This document shows positions 51,074 through 60,865 of a stretch of 64,000 nt of DNA, piece after piece (the first letter of the stretch is position 1; every line of letters starts with the position of its first letter). Below the pieces are notes generated by a model. It had not been told where the DNA came from and did no database searches. It saw only the letters and a program-made list of their open reading frames with translations. This DNA is from Dehalococcoidales bacterium (lineage in GTDB: Bacteria; Chloroflexota; Dehalococcoidia; Dehalococcoidales; UBA5760): NCBI GenBank assembly GCA_028716225.1, contig JAQUQE010000001.1, positions 157,407 through 221,406 of the forward strand, written 5' to 3'. The position numbers and the translations under genes were made by a program.

Positions 51074-51102
51074 ATGATACATAAGGCGTGACTATTTTTC
51101 AA
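51074..51102 (-). promoter_or_regulatory. promoter of the DUF4064 gene
   Basis: On the minus strand TTGAAA (51097-51102), 17 bases, TATCAT (51074-51079); start near 51067, leader about 30 bases. Confidence 0.55.
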
Positions 51103-51135
51103 TACCCGGTCAGGTCTTTCGACACTTAAAATACC

Positions 51136-52200
51136 TTATTCCGGCAATTCAGGCTTAAGATTTTCAATTTCCCTCATCAATACGTTGATGAAATCCTTTT
51201 CTCTGATAGTCCGTATCTTCTTACCTTTTTTAAAGAGGACGGCGCTATTCCTGCCACAGGCGATGCCGATATCGGCATCTCTGGCTTCACCGGGCCCGTT
51301 GACCACACAGCCCATTACGGCTACCTTGAGCGGCCGGTTAACCTTCAGAAGCGCATCCTCAACCTCCCGGGCCAGGCTGATGATATCGACCTCAGCCCTC
51401 CCGCAGGACGGGCAACTGACCAGTACCGGACCACGCTGACGCATATTCAGGGTCTTCAGGATCTCATAACCAGCGGCAACCTCCTCCCGAGGATGAGCGG
51501 TCAGGGAAACCCGGAGGGTATCCCCGATACCAAGGTAGAGCAGGGTGCCAATACCCACTGAACTCCGGATAATACCTGCCCTCGGTGTGCCGGATTCGGT
51601 AATTCCGATATGCAGGGGATACGGAATCCTACCGGCAATATCACGATAGGCCTCAATGGTAGTAGGAACATCGAAGGCTTTCAGAGACACCTTAATCAGG
51701 TCGAAGTCCAGACTCTCCAGCAGCCTGATCTGCTTTAAGGCTGCTTCCACCATCCGCCGGGCAACGGATAGACCAGGGTGCTCTGCCTCAGGCAAGCTGC
51801 CAGCATTTACCCCGATGCGGATAGGAACACCTCTTTCTTTAGCCAACCTGGCCACGATAGATACCTCATCCGGCTTGCCGATATTACCGGGGTTTAAGCG
51901 CAAACCGTTGGCCCCGGCCTCCAGTGCGATTAATGCCAGCCGATAATCAAAGTGAATGTCAGCAACCAGCGGCAGGGAGGTGCCTTTTTTTATCTCTGCT
52001 ATCGCCCGTCCTGCCTCGGCATCAAGCACCGCCACACGCACCAATTCGCAGCCGCAGTCTTCCAGCTCCCTGATCTGGGCAATAGTTGACATAATATCTC
52101 TGGTATCAGTCTTAGTCATTGACTGTACCACGATAGGGGCACCACCACCGACGGTAACATTCCCAATTTGAAGCGGCCTGCTGTTTCGACGAATTTCCAT
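51136..52200 (-). CDS. ispG: 4-hydroxy-3-methylbut-2-enyl diphosphate synthase (IspG)
   Basis: [4Fe-4S] enzyme of the MEP isoprenoid pathway. VGGGAPIVVQSMTKTDTRD opens it. GCELVRVAVLDAEAG and LVADIHFDYRLALIALEAGANGLRLNPGNIG form the barrel. The cluster cysteines are in LVSCPSCGRAEVDII and VAVMGCVVNGPGEARDADIGIACG. 354 residues. ATG at 52200, 14 bases after rseP, in a co-directional block. Confidence 0.95.
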   Translation of the reverse strand: MEIRRNSRPLQIGNVTVGGGAPIVVQSMTKTDTRDIMSTIAQIRELEDCGCELVRVAVLDAEAGRAIAEIKKGTSLPLVADIHFDYRLALIALEAGANGLRLNPGNIGKPDEVSIVARLAKERGVPIRIGVNAGSLPEAEHPGLSVARRMVEAALKQIRLLESLDFDLIKVSLKAFDVPTTIEAYRDIAGRIPYPLHIGITESGTPRAGIIRSSVGIGTLLYLGIGDTLRVSLTAHPREEVAAGYEILKTLNMRQRGPVLVSCPSCGRAEVDIISLAREVEDALLKVNRPLKVAVMGCVVNGPGEARDADIGIACGRNSAVLFKKGKKIRTIREKDFINVLMREIENLKPELPE

Positions 52201-52214
52201 GATATCATCTGCCT

Positions 52215-53273
52215 CTATGGCATCAGGCTCCCTCCACCGACAATGCGCAAAATATCACTATAGGTCACCGCAGCAAAAACACCCATAAGCAGTAGGAAAC
52301 CGATCAGGTGTACCATTCCTTCCGTCTTCGGCGACACACGCCGGCCCCGGCGTACTTTCTCCAACAGAAGAAAGCCTATCCTTCCCCCATCCAGGGCAGG
52401 GAGAGGGAAGAGATTTATCAAACCGATATTAAGACTGAGAAAAGCAGCGAACTCCAGCAGCGGACTAATCCCCACCTTGGCTGCCTCACCGGTCATTTGA
52501 GCAATACCTACCGGTCCTGTTAATCTGAGAGAGGTAGTACCGGCAAGCATACTCAGTATACCATTCTTAAAAAGGGCCATGGTTTCCACACATGCCGAGA
52601 CGGCTAAAGACGGCACCCTCCAGAACGGCTCGCTGCGGCGAATAACGGTCGCCTCCGGCATGCTAATCACGATTCCCACTGCCCCCTGGCCCTCGGGAGG
52701 TCTCCACCTTGGTACCATATTAACATCCTCTACGGTTAAATCACTGTGCTCGACTCTTACCACGATCTCCCTGCCCAGGCTAATCTGGATGTAGCGCTGC
52801 AAGTCGCTACTGTTCTCCAGAGGCTTTCCGTTTATACTGACTATCCTGTCTCCGGATTCAATACCGGCTAAAGCCGCCGGGGAACCGGACGCTACATCCT
52901 CTACCAGCACCTCTCCGATTACCGTATTGTGAGGAACCATAAAAGCAATGGCAAAGAGTATCAGAGGCAGCAAAAAGTTCATCAGCGAGCCGGCGCTGAG
53001 CACCAGAAGCCTGATGCCAAAAGGCTTACCGGCCAGGCTTCTCGGCGCCCCGGGGTCTTCTTCGCCGGACATTTTGGTAAACCCCCCCAGCGGTATCGCA
53101 TTCAGTGAATAGATCGTTTCGCCCCGTTTCACCGAGAATAATCTGGGGGGTAGTCCGACACCGAACTCCTTCACTTCCACCCCGGAGGCTTTGGCAGTGA
53201 TGAAATGCCCCAGCTCATGGGCAATGATAATTACTGCCAGGACACCAAGGAAAATAAGCACCGTAATCAGCAC
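52215..53273 (-). CDS. rseP: site-2 membrane metalloprotease RseP
   Basis: Intramembrane zinc protease. The first helix carries IIIAHELGHFITAKASGVEV with the HExxH motif, then FGVGLPPRL and LNAIPLGGFTKMSGEE. A single PDZ domain lies at about 120-195 (VASGSPAALAGIESGDRIVSINGK). The C-terminal helix has NLFPLPALDGGRI with the zinc-binding Asp. 352 residues. Starts 7 bases inside the end of dxr. Confidence 0.93.
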   Translation of the reverse strand: MLITVLIFLGVLAVIIIAHELGHFITAKASGVEVKEFGVGLPPRLFSVKRGETIYSLNAIPLGGFTKMSGEEDPGAPRSLAGKPFGIRLLVLSAGSLMNFLLPLILFAIAFMVPHNTVIGEVLVEDVASGSPAALAGIESGDRIVSINGKPLENSSDLQRYIQISLGREIVVRVEHSDLTVEDVNMVPRWRPPEGQGAVGIVISMPEATVIRRSEPFWRVPSLAVSACVETMALFKNGILSMLAGTTSLRLTGPVGIAQMTGEAAKVGISPLLEFAAFLSLNIGLINLFPLPALDGGRIGFLLLEKVRRGRRVSPKTEGMVHLIGFLLLMGVFAAVTYSDILRIVGGGSLMP

Positions 53274-54418
53274 GGGCTATCTCCGCTAACAAATCGGGAG
53301 GCCGTCTCCCTGGCCCAGCCATCAGCAGATATAATCTCATCCAGGTTCGGACAGGCCACCATCTGATGCCGCTCTAACACCTGCTCGACAAGGCGGGCGA
53401 TACCGGTAAATTCAATGCGCCGGGAGAGGAACAGGTTAACCGCAACCTCGTCAGCGGCACAAAGCACAGCCGGGTAAGTGCCCCCCTTCCTGCCCGCCTC
53501 AATAGCCAGCCTGAGACAGGGAAATACATCCGGGTCAACCTGCCCGAAGGTAAGATTACTCATTACGTCCCAGTTGAGCCGCTCGAGATAGGGATTAGGC
53601 AAGCGCTCGGGATAAGATAGGGCGTACTGGATAGGCAAGCGCATATCGGGACATCCCAACTGGGCCTTAACCGAACCATCCACGAATTCTACCAGGGAAT
53701 GGACAATACTCTGGGGATGAACTAGAACCTCAATGCTCTCAAAAGACATATCGAACAGCCAGTGGGCCTCAATTACCTCAAGGCCTTTGTTCATAAGGGT
53801 AGCCGAGTCAACGGTAACCTTCCTACCCATCCGCCACGAGGGATGTTTTAGCGCCTGCTCGACGGTGACTTGACCCAGCCGCGCTTTCGAATAATGCAGG
53901 AAGGGCCCCCCCGATGCCGTCAGCACAAGCCGAATCGGCTTCTGACTCTCTCCTTGAAGGCATTGCCATATCGCGCTATGCTCACTATCGAGAGGCAAAA
54001 TGCGGGCTTTACTCAGCCCGGCTTCACGGGTGATAATCTCGCCGGCTGCAACCAGCGACTCTTTGTTGGCCAGGGCAATTTCCTTTCCGGCCTTTACCGC
54101 CGCCATCAGGGGCAATAAACCCGATCTCCCGGAAGTAGCGATAACAACGGTATCCACCTCAGGATGAGAAGCGATATCCTCCGGCGGTAAGAACTCACAG
54201 TTTATATCAGCCGGTCTTTGTCCTGACTTCCCATCCTGGAAATAGACAAGCCTGGGCCGGAACTCATTTACCTGCCTGGCCAGCAAGTCAATATTCTTCC
54301 CCGCAGCCAATCCGATGACACGAAACCTGTGCGGAAAAGCACGTACTACCTCAAGAGTTTGTTGACCGATAGAACCGGTTGAACCCAGAATGGCCAGTTG
54401 CTTAATTACGCCAGTCAT
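53267..54418 (-). CDS. dxr: 1-deoxy-D-xylulose 5-phosphate reductoisomerase
   Basis: Second enzyme of the MEP pathway, NADPH-dependent. LAILGSTGSIGQQTLEVV is the nucleotide-binding loop; ALANKESLVAAGEII, PLDSEHSAIWQCLQG, TASGGPFLHYSKARL and HPSWRMGRKVTVDSATLMNKGLEVIEAHWLF carry the metal and substrate residues. 383 residues. The start is ATG 54418, whose bases overlap the cdsA stop (ATGA); a TTG nine bases upstream is less likely. Confidence 0.95.
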   Translation of the reverse strand: MTGVIKQLAILGSTGSIGQQTLEVVRAFPHRFRVIGLAAGKNIDLLARQVNEFRPRLVYFQDGKSGQRPADINCEFLPPEDIASHPEVDTVVIATSGRSGLLPLMAAVKAGKEIALANKESLVAAGEIITREAGLSKARILPLDSEHSAIWQCLQGESQKPIRLVLTASGGPFLHYSKARLGQVTVEQALKHPSWRMGRKVTVDSATLMNKGLEVIEAHWLFDMSFESIEVLVHPQSIVHSLVEFVDGSVKAQLGCPDMRLPIQYALSYPERLPNPYLERLNWDVMSNLTFGQVDPDVFPCLRLAIEAGRKGGTYPAVLCAADEVAVNLFLSRRIEFTGIARLVEQVLERHQMVACPNLDEIISADGWARETASRFVSGDSPC

Positions 54419-55257
54419 ATCAAGCAATAGTATACATAGTATACCACATAGTATGCCAGCGCACCGGCAAAAATGAGACTATCGATACGGTCAAGGACTC
54501 CGCCGTGGCCCGGCATCATGCTGCCGGAATCCTTTACTCCCATATTGCGCTTCAGCAGGGACTCGACAAGATCACCAATCTGCCCGAAGATACTGACCAG
54601 TACGGCTAACGGAATTACCTGCCCGGGAAAAAGCGGAAGACGGAACGGGGTAGGGGTAAAAAACAGTATGCTCACTACGGCAGCAGCGCCTATCCCGCCT
54701 GCTACTCCCTCCCAGGTCTTGCCCGGACTTATGCCGGGAGCAAGCTTGTGCCTGCCGAATTTTCTACCGACAAAGAAAGCCAGGGTATCGGAAGCCCAGG
54801 TAACAAACAGGATAAAGAATACCCAGTTTCTGCCATCATCCAGCCCCCTCAGAGCAACCAGATGACCCAGCAGCCAGCCCACATAGAGTATACCGGCGAT
54901 TGTCCAAACCCAGCTCTGGAAAGCCCCTTCTTTATTCCGACGCGCCAGAAGTCCCATTAAGGGTAGCACCACCGCCGAGGTCAACAATAAGGGCATGAGT
55001 AAACCAGGAGTAAGATAAGGCGCCAGGAAAGACAGCAGCTCCGGGTTGCGCTCCAGAATAAAGAACGCCGTCCAGATTAGACCGAAGCAGGCGAACGGCA
55101 ACAGCTTTGCCATAGCTGCCATTCGATAAAACTCAAGAGCAGCCAGGACGCCAAAGACGACCATTAATACGGTAAAACCCCTCTCGCCACCAAACCAGAC
55201 AACCACCACCAGAAGAGGAGCAAACCAGAGGGAAGTTATAACCCTTTTCTTAAGCAT
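54415..55257 (-). CDS. cdsA: phosphatidate cytidylyltransferase
   Basis: Makes CDP-diacylglycerol for phospholipid synthesis. About eight membrane helices; the C-terminal signature is clear: GRHKLAPGISPGKTWEGVAGG and GDLVESLLKRNMGVKDSGSMMPGHGGVLDRIDSLIFA. 280 residues. Lies 21 bases after uppS and is coupled to dxr. Confidence 0.94.
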   Translation of the reverse strand: MLKKRVITSLWFAPLLVVVVWFGGERGFTVLMVVFGVLAALEFYRMAAMAKLLPFACFGLIWTAFFILERNPELLSFLAPYLTPGLLMPLLLTSAVVLPLMGLLARRNKEGAFQSWVWTIAGILYVGWLLGHLVALRGLDDGRNWVFFILFVTWASDTLAFFVGRKFGRHKLAPGISPGKTWEGVAGGIGAAAVVSILFFTPTPFRLPLFPGQVIPLAVLVSIFGQIGDLVESLLKRNMGVKDSGSMMPGHGGVLDRIDSLIFAGALAYYVVYYVYYCLI

Positions 55258-55278
55258 ACGCTTCTGCCGGACATTTAG

Positions 55279-56001
55279 TTATAATCCACCGAAGCGCCTA
55301 TGCCTGTGACTATAAGACAGCAGCGCTTTATCGATATCCTTCTCATTGAAGTCGGGCCACAGAACATCGGTGAAATAGTATTCGCTGTAAGCCGATTGCC
55401 ATATCAGAAAATTGCTGATACGGAGTTCACCGCCGGTGCGGATGAGCAGGTCAACATCGGGGATATCGTTAGTATAAAGGAAACGGCTAAACAACTCTTC
55501 GTCTATATTCTGCGGCGGGACGCCTTCAGCGATAATACCACGTACCGCATCCAATATCTCAAGGCGTCCTCCGTAGTTAAAGGCAAAGCCGAGGGTCATC
55601 CCGGTATTGTTTTCTGTCAGCTTAACGGCCTTACCTATCTCCTGCTGGAGACCTGGCGGGAGTTCCTCCAAACGGCCGAGATGGCGAAGCCTGACCCCTT
55701 CTTTATGAAGCTCCTGAGACTCTCCACCGATTACCTCTTCGAAGAGATGAAATATCCCCCCGACCTCATCCTGAGAACGGTTCCAGTTTTCGGAGGAGAA
55801 ACCATAAAGGGTGAGATACTTTAAGTGGTACCGGTTGTTGAAATAACGAATCGTAGAGCGGGCGCTGTCTACTCCGGCGATATGCCCCCTGAACCTGGGC
55901 AGCCCGCGACGCTCTGCCCACCTGCCGTTGCCGTCCATAATGATAGCAACATGACGGGGATTGCCGGCCTCTTCTTCAGCAGTTAACGAATCAACTTCCA
56001 T
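55279..56001 (-). CDS. uppS: isoprenyl transferase (undecaprenyl diphosphate synthase)
   Basis: cis-prenyltransferase building the C55 lipid carrier. HVAIIMDGNGRWAERRGLPRFRGHIAGVDS has the catalytic Asp and phosphate site; LTLYGFSSENWNRSQDEV and LGFAFNYGGRLEILDAV are conserved; LLIRTGGELRISNFLIWQSAYSEYYF ends the active site. 240 residues. Follows frr by 38 bases. Confidence 0.95.
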   Translation of the reverse strand: MEVDSLTAEEEAGNPRHVAIIMDGNGRWAERRGLPRFRGHIAGVDSARSTIRYFNNRYHLKYLTLYGFSSENWNRSQDEVGGIFHLFEEVIGGESQELHKEGVRLRHLGRLEELPPGLQQEIGKAVKLTENNTGMTLGFAFNYGGRLEILDAVRGIIAEGVPPQNIDEELFSRFLYTNDIPDVDLLIRTGGELRISNFLIWQSAYSEYYFTDVLWPDFNEKDIDKALLSYSHRHRRFGGL

Positions 56002-56039
56002 GACACAAGTGAAAAACTGGCGACAACCTTTAGCCCGGA

Positions 56040-56600
56040 CTAGACTTCTTCAATCTCTATTTCTTTATTCTGACCAGCCTGCTCGGCAAAGGCTATGAAT
56101 CTGTCGGTAATCTTCTGCAGCTGGTCTAAGGTGCGCTTCATCTCATCCTGCGACATCTCTTTGTCTTTCTCCAGCTTCCTCAGTTCATCCATAGTCTCAC
56201 GCCTCAGATTACGGATGATCACCCTCTCCTTCTCCACCCTTGCCCTTACCACCTTAACCAACTCCTGACGCCGTTCTTCACTGAGAGGCGGAATATTTAT
56301 GCGAAGTACATTTCCGTCACTGACCGGATTCAGCCCGAGGTCAGATTTCAGAATGGCTTTTTCAATACTGTGCAGGCTGCTTTTATCCCAGGGCTGTATC
56401 ACCAGCAAGCTGGCTGCCGGTGCGGAAACGCCGGCGATTTGAATAAGCGGGGTCGGGACGCCGGCATATTCTACCTTGATATGTTCAACCAGAGCCGGAG
56501 CCGCATGCCCGGTCCGAATTGTAGTCAGCTCCTTCTTTAAAGCTTCTACAGAGGCCTGCATCTTTGCTTCAGTGTTCTTCAAAAGTACGCTAATATCCAT
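56040..56600 (-). CDS. frr: ribosome recycling factor
   Basis: Releases ribosomes after termination with EF-G. MDISVLLKNTEAKMQASVEALKKELTTIRTGHA and INIPPLSEERRQELVKVVRARVEKERVIIRNLRRETMDEL are family segments. 186 residues. The start is taken at ATG 56600, matching homologues; a TTG at 56612 that overlaps the pyrH stop is the alternative. Ends with the acidic EIEIEEV. Confidence 0.94.
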   Translation of the reverse strand: MDISVLLKNTEAKMQASVEALKKELTTIRTGHAAPALVEHIKVEYAGVPTPLIQIAGVSAPAASLLVIQPWDKSSLHSIEKAILKSDLGLNPVSDGNVLRINIPPLSEERRQELVKVVRARVEKERVIIRNLRRETMDELRKLEKDKEMSQDEMKRTLDQLQKITDRFIAFAEQAGQNKEIEIEEV

Positions 56601-56608
56601 TGTTCCGC

Positions 56609-57343
<735 letters not shown>

Positions 57344-57847
57344 CTATCTACCTAATTCAAATCGGGCGAATCTGGCTACCTTGATATTCTCACCTAACTT
57401 GGCGATAGTCTCAACGATAATGTCCCGGATAGTTCTGCCGGGGTCTCTAATGAAAGGCTGTAACAATAAGCAATCCGCCTGAGGTTCGACGTCAGCTTCA
57501 TCTTTAATCTCGTCATCCGAAATAAATTTAGGAGGCATGGCCGCTACCTGCATTACCAGATTATGCGCCAGCTCCTTAAATTCAGCGGTACGGGCAACGA
57601 AGTCGGTCTCACAATTGACCTCGATCATAGCGCCGATACGCCCGCCGGTATGGACATAGGTCTCAATCACACCACAGGTAGTAGATCGCTCCGACTTATC
57701 CTGGGCCTTGAGAATACCCTTCTCCTTCAATATCTGTTGTGCCTTCTCCATATCACCGCAAGCTTCAATAAGGGCATTGCGACAGGATATCACTCCAGCC
57801 CCTGATTGCTCCCTGAGCTCCCGTATTTTAGCCGTTGGAATATTCAA
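57344..57847 (-). CDS. tsf: elongation factor Ts, short form
   Basis: Guanine exchange factor for EF-Tu. IRELREQSGAGVISCRNALIEACGDMEKA is the UBA-like N terminus, and MIEVNCETDFVARTAEFKELAHNLVMQVAA is the exchange core. Only 167 residues, against 280-300 in most bacteria, because the second half of the core domain is missing, as in the short Thermus type. The C-terminal DPGRTIRDIIVETIAKLGENIKVARFARFEL is intact. Lies between rpsB and pyrH. Confidence 0.93.
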   Translation of the reverse strand: MNIPTAKIRELREQSGAGVISCRNALIEACGDMEKAQQILKEKGILKAQDKSERSTTCGVIETYVHTGGRIGAMIEVNCETDFVARTAEFKELAHNLVMQVAAMPPKFISDDEIKDEADVEPQADCLLLQPFIRDPGRTIRDIIVETIAKLGENIKVARFARFELGR

Positions 57848-57865
57848 CTCCCGCTCCTTATACTA

Positions 57866-58657
57866 CTACTCATCACCAGACATGAAAACAACCGGTTCGG
57901 TATCCTCGGCAACCGCAACCTCTTCTATGCTTTCTCCATCTGGCTGCTCTTCACGGGCCAGGAATTCGGCCCCTCCAGCCTTACCCGCCAGAACCGAGTC
58001 GGCGATCCGGCTGCAGGCAAGCTTAATGGCCTTAATAGCATCATCATTAGCCGGAATCGGATAGTCAATACCGGTAGGGTCGCAATTGGTATCGGCAACA
58101 GCCACCACCGGTATGCCAACCCGTTTTGCCTCTTCTAAAGCCAGCCTCTCCTTGGTAACATCGACAATGAACAGAGATGAGGGTAGACTGGTCATCTCTT
58201 TGATACCGCCTATCATACGATTGAGACGCACCAACTCCTTACTCAACTTGAGGGCTTCTTTTTTAGGCAAATGTTCAAGCTCACCCCTGGCTTGCTGGTC
58301 TTCCAGACGAACCAGATAGTCTATACGACCCTGTATCGTACTAAAATTGGTCAGCACTCCACCGGGCCAGCGCTGGTTAATGTAATACATATTACAGCGC
58401 TTAGCCTCTTCCTCTATCGACTCCTGGGCCTGCTTCTTGGTACCGACAAAAAGCACGGTACCGCCGTCGGCGACCAACTGCTCGATAAAACTGCAGGCCT
58501 TCTCCAGCATGCCAACCGTCTGCTCTAGGTCAATGATATGAATACCATTACGCTTGGTGAAGATATATCTCTTCATACGAGGATGCCAACGACTCGTCTG
58601 ATGGCCGAAGTGTGCCCCGGCTTCCAAAAGCTGCTTGATTGTGACTGTACTTGCCAA
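57866..58657 (-). CDS. rpsB: 30S ribosomal protein S2
   Basis: S2 of the small subunit. TIKQLLEAGAHFGHQTSRWHPRMKRYIFTKRNGIHIIDLEQT and VLFVGTKKQAQESIEEEAKR, YINQRWPGGVLTNF are the signature. 263 residues, with an acidic C-terminal tail. The start is TTG 58657 preceded by CAGGAGGGGGGG; an upstream ATG would have to translate that ribosome site. First gene of the long minus-strand block. Confidence 0.95.
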   Translation of the reverse strand: MASTVTIKQLLEAGAHFGHQTSRWHPRMKRYIFTKRNGIHIIDLEQTVGMLEKACSFIEQLVADGGTVLFVGTKKQAQESIEEEAKRCNMYYINQRWPGGVLTNFSTIQGRIDYLVRLEDQQARGELEHLPKKEALKLSKELVRLNRMIGGIKEMTSLPSSLFIVDVTKERLALEEAKRVGIPVVAVADTNCDPTGIDYPIPANDDAIKAIKLACSRIADSVLAGKAGGAEFLAREEQPDGESIEEVAVAEDTEPVVFMSGDE

Positions 58658-58686
58658 TCTTACCCCCCCCTCCTGAACTGTTAAGT

Positions 58687-58716
58687 AGTATAACATAACT
58701 ACTCGCTATACAGCAA
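58687..58716 (-). promoter_or_regulatory. promoter of the rpsB-tsf-pyrH block
   Basis: On the minus strand TTGCTG (58711-58716), 18 bases, TATACT (58687-58692). An AGTAGT/ACTACT inverted repeat at 58684-58703 overlaps the -10 element. Leader of about 25 bases. Confidence 0.55.
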
Positions 58717-58789
58717 CACGATAATAGGGCAGCCAAAACCCGGCACCTGTTGCTTCGGCGTAGTGTATTTACCAAGTAGACAACCGGGC

Positions 58790-59170
58790 CTAACCACAGT
58801 TAAACCCGATAAGCCTTATCTTGCTGTCTTCCTCTCTAAGCGTCCAGATAGTCAGGCAGCTGCCCCAGGCACTGGTCGTGACCGTGCCCTGAATCCTCCA
58901 GCTGCCATTGCCTTCATAATCAGCAACCCACTGGCCAACCGGGGTTGCCGGGCTTATTTTTACCGGTGTCTCGGAACCCTGTCCTTCAACCGCCTCCTGG
59001 TAGTAATCGTCGATATACGGTATGCCGGCAATCTGAATTATAGCAATCGCCTGTTGACTGCTCAAAGCAGCAGGCGATACTAACGTATTTACCAGGCCGC
59101 AACCCAAGAGCGGAACAACCAGCAAGACAGCAAGTCCACTTAGCAAAAGCGATTTGGCTTTGTTTCCCAT
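58790..59170 (-). CDS. small lipoprotein of unknown function
   Basis: A 126-residue exported protein. SLLLSGLAVLLVVPLLGCG is a lipoprotein signal with lipobox LLGC near residue 23. The mature part is small, with GSWRIQGTVTTSAWGSCLTIWTLREEDSKIRLIGFNC, a beta-rich end containing two cysteines that could form a disulphide. The ATG at 59170 follows AAAGGTGG; a longer frame to 59197 is possible but lacks the site. Family not recognised. It has a strong promoter upstream and lies apart from the rpsB block. Confidence 0.65.
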   Translation of the reverse strand: MGNKAKSLLLSGLAVLLVVPLLGCGLVNTLVSPAALSSQQAIAIIQIAGIPYIDDYYQEAVEGQGSETPVKISPATPVGQWVADYEGNGSWRIQGTVTTSAWGSCLTIWTLREEDSKIRLIGFNCG

Positions 59171-59186
59171 TTCAGTCCACCTTTCC

Positions 59187-59244
59187 CTGCTTGACAAACT
59201 CGTTAATGGATACTTTAAGTACCGGAGTCGCTTTTGTCAAGCAG
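59187..59244. repeat. 12-bp perfect inverted repeat upstream of the lipoprotein gene
   Basis: CTGCTTGACAAA at 59187-59198 and its exact complement TTTGTCAAGCAG at 59233-59244, separated by 34 bases. Each arm contains a TTGACA hexamer, facing outward to inward on opposite strands; the right arm is the -35 of the lipoprotein promoter. Confidence 0.6.
59212..59240 (-). promoter_or_regulatory. promoter of the lipoprotein gene
   Basis: On the minus strand perfect TTGACA (59235-59240), 17 bases, TAAAGT (59212-59217); start near 59205, leader about 35 bases to the ATG at 59170. Confidence 0.6.
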
Positions 59245-59427
59245 AGCCCGGCACCAACGATATACCACCGGGTTCCGAACCGGAGCATACCTCCGACAGG
59301 TACGTCACTGGCGGGATAATATATAATAGGGGAGAAGGATGGGAAAGGCCGGATCAGCCGCCATACCGGAAGGAATCTTATAATTGCTATTGTCACAATA
59401 TTACTGATTAAAGAGAGGTAACATATC

Positions 59428-59982
59428 TTGTTAATAAGAAAAAAGGAAACGGTCGCCCGGGGGAAATATATAGACTTTGTCAGGAAACACTTTCTTACCA
59501 GGTCAGGCAAAGAAGCGGTATGGGAACTGGTGGAGAGGAAAAACACGTTCCACTGCGGGGCGGTTGCCGTCGTCGCCATTACCCGGGATAAAGAGTTAAT
59601 TCTGGAAAGACACTGGAGATACGCAATAGAGTCTTTTGTTATTCAACTACCGGCGGGGTTGACCGACCGGGCAGAAGAAAGTGAAGAAGATGCCGCAAGA
59701 CGCGAGCTCCTGGAGGAGACAGGCTACCTGGCGAAGGAGCTTATCCCGATTAAGGTAACACCAGAATGCTCGGTTCTGACACCCAGCCGGGTCAATCATT
59801 TTCTAGCACCGGACGTAGAATATATCGGAGGCGAGAATCCCGATGATGCTGAGATAATTGAGGTCCTGAAAATACCCATCGCAGGATTGCCGGATTTTCT
59901 ACTCAACCTACCTGCAGACACCACCATGGACCTTAGAGTTCCCGGAATAATCTGGATCATAGAAAAAATGGGGTTAATCTAA
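59428..59982 (+). CDS. NUDIX hydrolase, probably ADP-ribose pyrophosphatase type
   Basis: A 184-residue Nudix enzyme. The box lies at 77-99: G77, then RRELLEETGY with the catalytic Glu pair; it is one residue longer than the usual pattern between Gly and the first Glu. The upstream VIQLPAGLTDRAEES and the downstream PITLTPSRVNHFLAPDVEYIG-like region fit the ADP-ribose pyrophosphatase subgroup. TTG start at 59428 after GAGAGGTAA. Substrate not proven. Divergent from the lipoprotein gene. Confidence 0.82.
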   Translation: MLIRKKETVARGKYIDFVRKHFLTRSGKEAVWELVERKNTFHCGAVAVVAITRDKELILERHWRYAIESFVIQLPAGLTDRAEESEEDAARRELLEETGYLAKELIPIKVTPECSVLTPSRVNHFLAPDVEYIGGENPDDAEIIEVLKIPIAGLPDFLLNLPADTTMDLRVPGIIWIIEKMGLI

Positions 59983-59997
59983 AAAAAGGTTCGGCGA

Positions 59998-60041
59998 AAC
60001 TCATTAAGGTTATTATCGAAAGGGGCAAAGAATAATGAGTT
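59998..60041 (+). repeat. 9-bp inverted repeat after the NUDIX gene
   Basis: AACTCATTA at 59998-60006 and TAATGAGTT at 60033-60041, 26 bases apart. It lies 16 bases after the stop. There is no T-tract behind it, so it is a weak terminator candidate or a 3' protective hairpin. Confidence 0.4.
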
Positions 60042-60060
60042 CACGGCTATACAGTCGTGC

Positions 60061-60136
60061 TGGCGTCCCTGGAGGGATTCGAACCCACGACCCGCTGCTT
60101 AGAAGGCAGCCGCTCTATCCACTGAGCTACAGGGAC
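60061..60136 (-). tRNA. tRNA-Arg (UCU)
   Basis: On the minus strand the acceptor GTCCCTG pairs with CAGGGAC, followed by G and encoded CCA. The anticodon stem GCTGC/GCAGC encloses CTTCTAA with anticodon TCT. The T arm GTGGGTTCGAATCC is normal. Confidence 0.95.
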
Positions 60137-60192
60137 GGCTTTCACTACTAAAATGTAGCACGAGCCAGGTGAGAGGTCAAGCTAACCTGGCT

Positions 60193-60720
60193 TTACCCCG
60201 GATAGCCAATCCCCCCTTGGGTGAGCAGGCAGACAGAGGTAACAATAGCGCCGGCAATACAAACACCGGCCAGGATGGACAGGAAGGCGGGCTTGAATTT
60301 TATCTCGAAAATAGTCGCCGCCAATGAACCGGTCCAGGCGCCGGTTAGCGGCAGCGGAACGGCAACAAATGCCATCAGCCCGATCCACTTGTATCGCTCC
60401 ACAATCCCACCCCGCCGCCGGGCACGCTCCTCAAGCCACCGGAACCACCTCCTGAAGACACCCACCCTGCTCAGTCTCCGGGCAATGGCATTGAAGAACA
60501 GCAGCAGGAACGGCACCGGAATCAGGTTGCCGGCGATAGCCAGCGGCAGGGCATAATACCAGGCGATGCTATACGGATAGACGTCGGAAGGTATCAGGCC
60601 CAGGGCGAACGGTATCGCTCCACGCAGCTCGACTATCGGCAAAGCAGAAACGGCAACCACCACGAGTTCCTTGGAGAAACCGAGCCCATGAAGTACATTG
60701 AGAATATTATCGAGGAACAC
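60193..60720 (-). CDS. COG2426-type small membrane protein (putative small multidrug export)
   Basis: A 175-residue protein with four or five membrane helices. PIVELRGAIPFALGL near residue 28 is the family motif, and FVAVPLPLTGAWTGSLAATIF is the second conserved segment. The family name suggests small-drug export, but transport has not been shown for this group. ATG at 60720. It is flanked by tRNA-Arg and, divergently, by pgk. Confidence 0.8.
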   Translation of the reverse strand: MFLDNILNVLHGLGFSKELVVVAVSALPIVELRGAIPFALGLIPSDVYPYSIAWYYALPLAIAGNLIPVPFLLLFFNAIARRLSRVGVFRRWFRWLEERARRRGGIVERYKWIGLMAFVAVPLPLTGAWTGSLAATIFEIKFKPAFLSILAGVCIAGAIVTSVCLLTQGGIGYPG

Positions 60721-60865
60721 GCTAATCCTTAGCCTTTACTTACGCAAAACTGTAGTCCGGCCGGAAGGCAGCACCTACCGAGTGTAGCAAACAGGTTCAT
60801 CAGCGTCAAGACAATTTGCGAGAACCACAGTAATATAGTAGACTTTGGGGAGGCTATAGGAAGCG

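Noticed and set aside
59338-59385. Leader peptide before the NUDIX gene
   Set aside because: A 14-codon frame from ATG 59339 is possible, but the ribosome site is almost touching the ATG and there is no hairpin or regulatory codon run.
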